The translations under genes were made by a program, and so were the position numbers. The notes under the pieces were generated by a model. That model searched no databases, was not told the DNA's origin, and saw only the letters and a list, made by a program, of their open reading frames with translations. A stretch of DNA of 9,289 bases from Nitrospira sp. (lineage in GTDB: Bacteria > Nitrospirota > Nitrospiria > Nitrospirales > Nitrospiraceae): assembly GCA_005116795.1 (NCBI GenBank), contig SWDL01000011.1:1-9289 (forward strand), given 5' to 3'. This document shows, piece after piece, positions 7,249 through 9,289 of the stretch (within the stretch, counting starts at the first letter, position 1; every line of letters starts with the position of its first letter).

Positions 7249-7971
7249 ATGACTCGTCACGCATCACCCGTCACCCATCACGGCTTTTCCTGGGACCTCG
7301 TGGACGACGTCCTGCTCGACATGGACGGGACCTTGCTCGACCGCCACTTCGATAATTTCTTCTTCGAAGAGGAGTTGCCGCGACGCTACGCCGCCCGGCA
7401 TGGACTGGCCTTTGAGGAGGCGCGGGATCGTCTGATGGGCATGTACCGCTCAGTCGAGGGCGAGCTGGATTGGACGAATCTGCAGTATTGGACGGAGCGG
7501 ATCGGGATCGACGTCGTGGCGATGACGAAGGAACTCGACCATATGATCGACTTTCTGCCCCATGCCGAGCTGTTTCTTCAACATCTGAGCTCGCTCGGGA
7601 AACGGGTGGTCATTGTGACGAATGCGCACAGGGCGGGGGTTGAGATCAAGCGGGCGAAGACCGGCGTCGATCGTTACGTCACGCGGATCGTCGACGCCTT
7701 TGAAGTCGGTCATCTCAAGATGCGCGCCGAGTATTGGCCGATCTGCCAAGGTCTCCTCGGTTTCAACCCGGCGCGCGCGCTCTATGTCGACGACGATGAA
7801 GCCTGTCTGGACGCCGCACGAGCGTATGGCATCGGCCACCTCTTCCACAGTGCAAAGTCCAGCACCCGGTTGCCCCCCCAGGCTTCGTCGCGGTTTCGCT
7901 CCATCGAGTGCTTTACAGAATTGATTTCGGCCTGTCCCTCTCGCCCTGTCCCCCGCCGCCGTTCGGCCTAA
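7249..7971 (+). CDS. yrfG: HAD-superfamily hydrolase, YrfG-like GMP/IMP nucleotidase
   Basis: Predicted cytoplasmic phosphatase of the haloacid dehalogenase superfamily, 240 residues. All four motifs are visible: motif I DMDGT at 24-28 (nucleophile Asp24, acid/base Asp26), motif II Thr124-Asn125 in VIVTNAH, motif III Lys157, motif IV VDDDE with Asp181-Asp182. The N-terminal block SWDLVDDVLLDMDGTLLD closely matches Escherichia coli YrfG (WQDVDTVLLDMDGTLLD), as do FDN after motif I, the LDW/YW cap-domain residues and AMTKEL. YrfG hydrolyses GMP and IMP; the substrate here is inferred from that likeness. ATG at 7249 lacks a Shine-Dalgarno and its first codons are a 7-bp repeat, so the mRNA may be leaderless. 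The C-terminal tail (about 228-240, Pro/Arg/Ser) is extra. The gene ends tail-to-tail with the next one: TAA at 7969-7971 overlaps the other gene's TAG at 7968-7970, leaving no room for a terminator. Confidence 0.88.
   Translation: MTRHASPVTHHGFSWDLVDDVLLDMDGTLLDRHFDNFFFEEELPRRYAARHGLAFEEARDRLMGMYRSVEGELDWTNLQYWTERIGIDVVAMTKELDHMIDFLPHAELFLQHLSSLGKRVVIVTNAHRAGVEIKRAKTGVDRYVTRIVDAFEVGHLKMRAEYWPICQGLLGFNPARALYVDDDEACLDAARAYGIGHLFHSAKSSTRLPPQASSRFRSIECFTELISACPSRPVPRRRSA
7251..7278 (+). repeat. 7-bp tandem repeat at the start of the HAD gene (array B)
   Basis: Heptads of the type CACCCRT follow each other in perfect 7-base phase (units such as CACCCGT and CACCCAT), with a degenerate first copy at 7251. 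They encode residues 2-10 (TRHASPVTH) immediately after the start codon and before the first HAD motif. In phase, the consensus RTCACSC resembles that of array A (RTCRRCC). Confidence 0.6.
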
Positions 7972-8765
7972 AATTCCTCTGCCGCCCGATCCAGATCGTC
8001 GAGTCCCACGAGCGAGGAGACGAGCGGACTCGTCGGATCGTCGTTGAAGGGCTGCTGGAAATGCAGCACGCCCAGGTTCCTGGTGACCAGTTTCTGCAGT
8101 CGGCAGAGACCGATCGCGCGATCGGTCGCATCCAGCCCGAACCAATCGCCGTGGGGCAGATGGGTCTCCCAAAAGCCGGGATCGAGCCGGGCGGTGGAGA
8201 CCACGGCCACTCGCGGCCTCACCGATCTGGTGTTGAACGCAAAGGGCCATTCCTGGTTTTCCAGGTAGATATCGTCCGCCGTCAGGGCAATGAGCGTCGC
8301 ATGTGAGTCGGCCACCAGATCGCCGTACTGTTGTTGCACCAGGGCGAGCAGGCGTTGCCCCATCAACTGCCCGCGCTGAGGGTCCCGGAGCCCGTCCGCC
8401 AGAGTCAGGCGGGGCAAGCGGTCGATCGTCACGCCGTACTTGTCGCGATAGTAGTCCGTGAGCGCCTGGACCGAGCGATCCGGAAAATCGCCGAGGGGCA
8501 CAAGGTAGACAAAGCCCCGGCCCTCCGGCACCCAATGCGCGCGGACGGACGGGTCGCCGCAGTTGGGCGAGGGGTGATGGTGGAGCGTGACCGCCACACA
8601 CAGGCCCACCGAGAGGGCGCCGACCAGGGCAAGACGCCGGGCCGCCTTCCGGCCGGACGACAGCCACGCCGGCCTCGGCTTCGCGAGGGTGTTCGGCGGC
8701 TGGTGCACACGCGTGGTGCGCGTGAAGATCCGTGCCTGGTGAACCCGCCGGAGCGCCTTGACCAT
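7968..8765 (-). CDS. Membrane-anchored hypothetical protein, archaemetzincin-like family
   Basis: Taken from ATG at 8765 this gives 265 residues. The true N-terminus is uncertain because the frame continues upstream into UvrA sequence. A basic N-terminal stretch (KAARR) precedes one hydrophobic helix at about 44-61 (LALVGALSVGLCVAV), so the rest is probably periplasmic. The body contains FVYLVPLGDFPDRSVQALTDYY, a GVTIDRLP strand, DPQRGQL, ALTADDIYL, FAFNTR and VAVVSTARLDP. This order is what I remember of bacterial proteins related to archaemetzincin (predicted Zn peptidases). The C-terminus LQKLVTRNLGVLHF...GLDDLDR matches the tail of hypothetical proteins in that group. No HExxH motif is present, so peptidase activity should not be assumed. 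It converges with the HAD gene, overlapping by 4 bases. Function unknown. Confidence 0.6.
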   Translation of the reverse strand: MVKALRRVHQARIFTRTTRVHQPPNTLAKPRPAWLSSGRKAARRLALVGALSVGLCVAVTLHHHPSPNCGDPSVRAHWVPEGRGFVYLVPLGDFPDRSVQALTDYYRDKYGVTIDRLPRLTLADGLRDPQRGQLMGQRLLALVQQQYGDLVADSHATLIALTADDIYLENQEWPFAFNTRSVRPRVAVVSTARLDPGFWETHLPHGDWFGLDATDRAIGLCRLQKLVTRNLGVLHFQQPFNDDPTSPLVSSLVGLDDLDRAAEEF

Positions 8766-8770
8766 GCCAC

Positions 8771-9289
8771 CCTTGCCCGAGCCGTGCAGGATCAGCTTCT
8801 GCGTCGCGTCGTCCAGCATTTCCCACGGCGCCTCGGGGTCGAAGCCGTAGTGCTCCGCGAGCGCGATCAGCATCGAGTAGTAGAAGTGGTTGCGCCGGTC
8901 CCAGCCGCGGATGGCGCCGCCGGCGAGCGACAGGTTCGGGTGCGCCACCACGCGGCGCGGGTCGAAGAACTCCACCTCGCCCAGGCCGTCGCACCTCGGG
9001 CAGGCGCCCATCGGGTTGTTGAAGGAAAACAGGCGCGGCTCGAGCTCGGCGAGCGCGTAGTCGCACTTCGGGCAGGAGAACTTCGACGAGAAAAGCGTTT
9101 CTTTCTTGTTCTCCAGATCAAGAACAATTGCCTTGCCGTCGGCATGCCGCAGCGCGGTCTCGAAGGATTCGGCGAGGCGTTGCTTGTATTCCGCCTTGGC
9201 GCTCAGCCGGTCTACCACCACTTCCACCGTGTGCTTGGAGTGCTTCGCGAGGCGCGGCGCGGCGTCGAGTTCGTGCACCTTGCCGTCCA
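8771..9289 (-). CDS. uvrA: UvrA (excinuclease ABC subunit A) fragment, joined in frame to an unrelated gene
   Basis: UvrA is the damage-recognition ATPase of nucleotide excision repair, normally about 940 residues. About 172 residues are present. They begin at the right edge with DGKVHELD and HTVEVVVDRL, pass LAESFETAL, and reach the zinc-finger module CPKC-X20-CPRC with ELEPRLFSFNNPMGACPRCDGLG between, followed by FFDP, LSLAGGAIRGWDRRN and LHGSGK. This corresponds roughly to residues 190-360 of a full protein. Similarity stops abruptly after GSGK (about 8771). The expected next residues (E-K/N-I-x-F-x-Y) are replaced by the start of the archaemetzincin-like protein. The 5' part of the gene may continue beyond 9289. 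The FNNPxGACPxCDGLG wording is typical of proteobacterial UvrA; many other phyla have FNSPxGACPxCxGLG. No ABC signature or Walker motif lies in this piece. Confidence 0.9.

Noticed and set aside
7138..7260. N-terminal extension of Der by 41 residues, starting at 7260
   Set aside because: Der proteins begin close to the first G1 loop; the extension has no family counterpart and would overlap the HAD start and fill the divergent promoter region.
7097..7285. CRISPR array
   Set aside because: The repeats are 7 bp, degenerate and without spacers; no cas gene is present.
7450..9066. A 538-codon minus-strand open frame across the HAD, hypothetical and UvrA regions
   Set aside because: It is Arg/Gly/Pro-rich with no recognisable domain, and lies antisense to the HAD gene and out of frame with clear UvrA and archaemetzincin-like coding sequence. 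It is a by-product of high GC.

Overview
The window looks like a high-GC bacterial chromosome or metagenome contig. My best guess is a Nitrospirota-like (Nitrospira-type) bacterium for positions 1 to about 8770, based only on general protein style and the many short tandem repeats at gene starts. This lineage call is inference and was not tested by any search. The last ~520 bases encode a piece of UvrA with proteobacterial-type sequence. They are joined in frame to an unrelated gene, so the right end may be a chimera or a real rearrangement.

Layout. Positions 1-5535, all on the minus strand, hold a tripartite RND efflux operon read right to left: a TolC-type outer-membrane channel (4159-5535), a lipoprotein periplasmic adaptor (3006-4151) and an RND inner-membrane pump (2968 to beyond position 1). 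The pump is broken near 1727-1735. The reading frame shifts there, and the loop between transmembrane helices 3 and 4 is missing, just before the proton-relay aspartates. Both halves are otherwise clean, so the lesion is very recent or an assembly error. The pump's last two helices lie beyond the left edge.

Positions 5536-5781 are a non-coding spacer that probably carries the efflux promoter and a few small palindromes. Next come the ribosome-assembly GTPase Der (5782-7137, minus) and, divergently, a YrfG-like HAD nucleotidase (7249-7971, plus). They share a 111-bp spacer with a large imperfect inverted repeat and a possible promoter placed to give a leaderless mRNA. The HAD gene ends tail-to-tail, overlapping by 4 bases, with a minus-strand membrane-anchored protein of an archaemetzincin-like hypothetical family (7968-8765). 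Upstream of that gene the frame runs straight into the UvrA fragment (8771-9289).

The three efflux genes should work together to export an unidentified compound across both membranes, if the pump is intact in the real genome. Der, the HAD enzyme and the hypothetical protein have no evident link to efflux. The recurring oddity is a set of degenerate 7-bp tandem repeats at or near start codons, plus one inside the pump gene. I found no RNA gene, CRISPR array, insertion sequence or recognisable new defence or mobile system.
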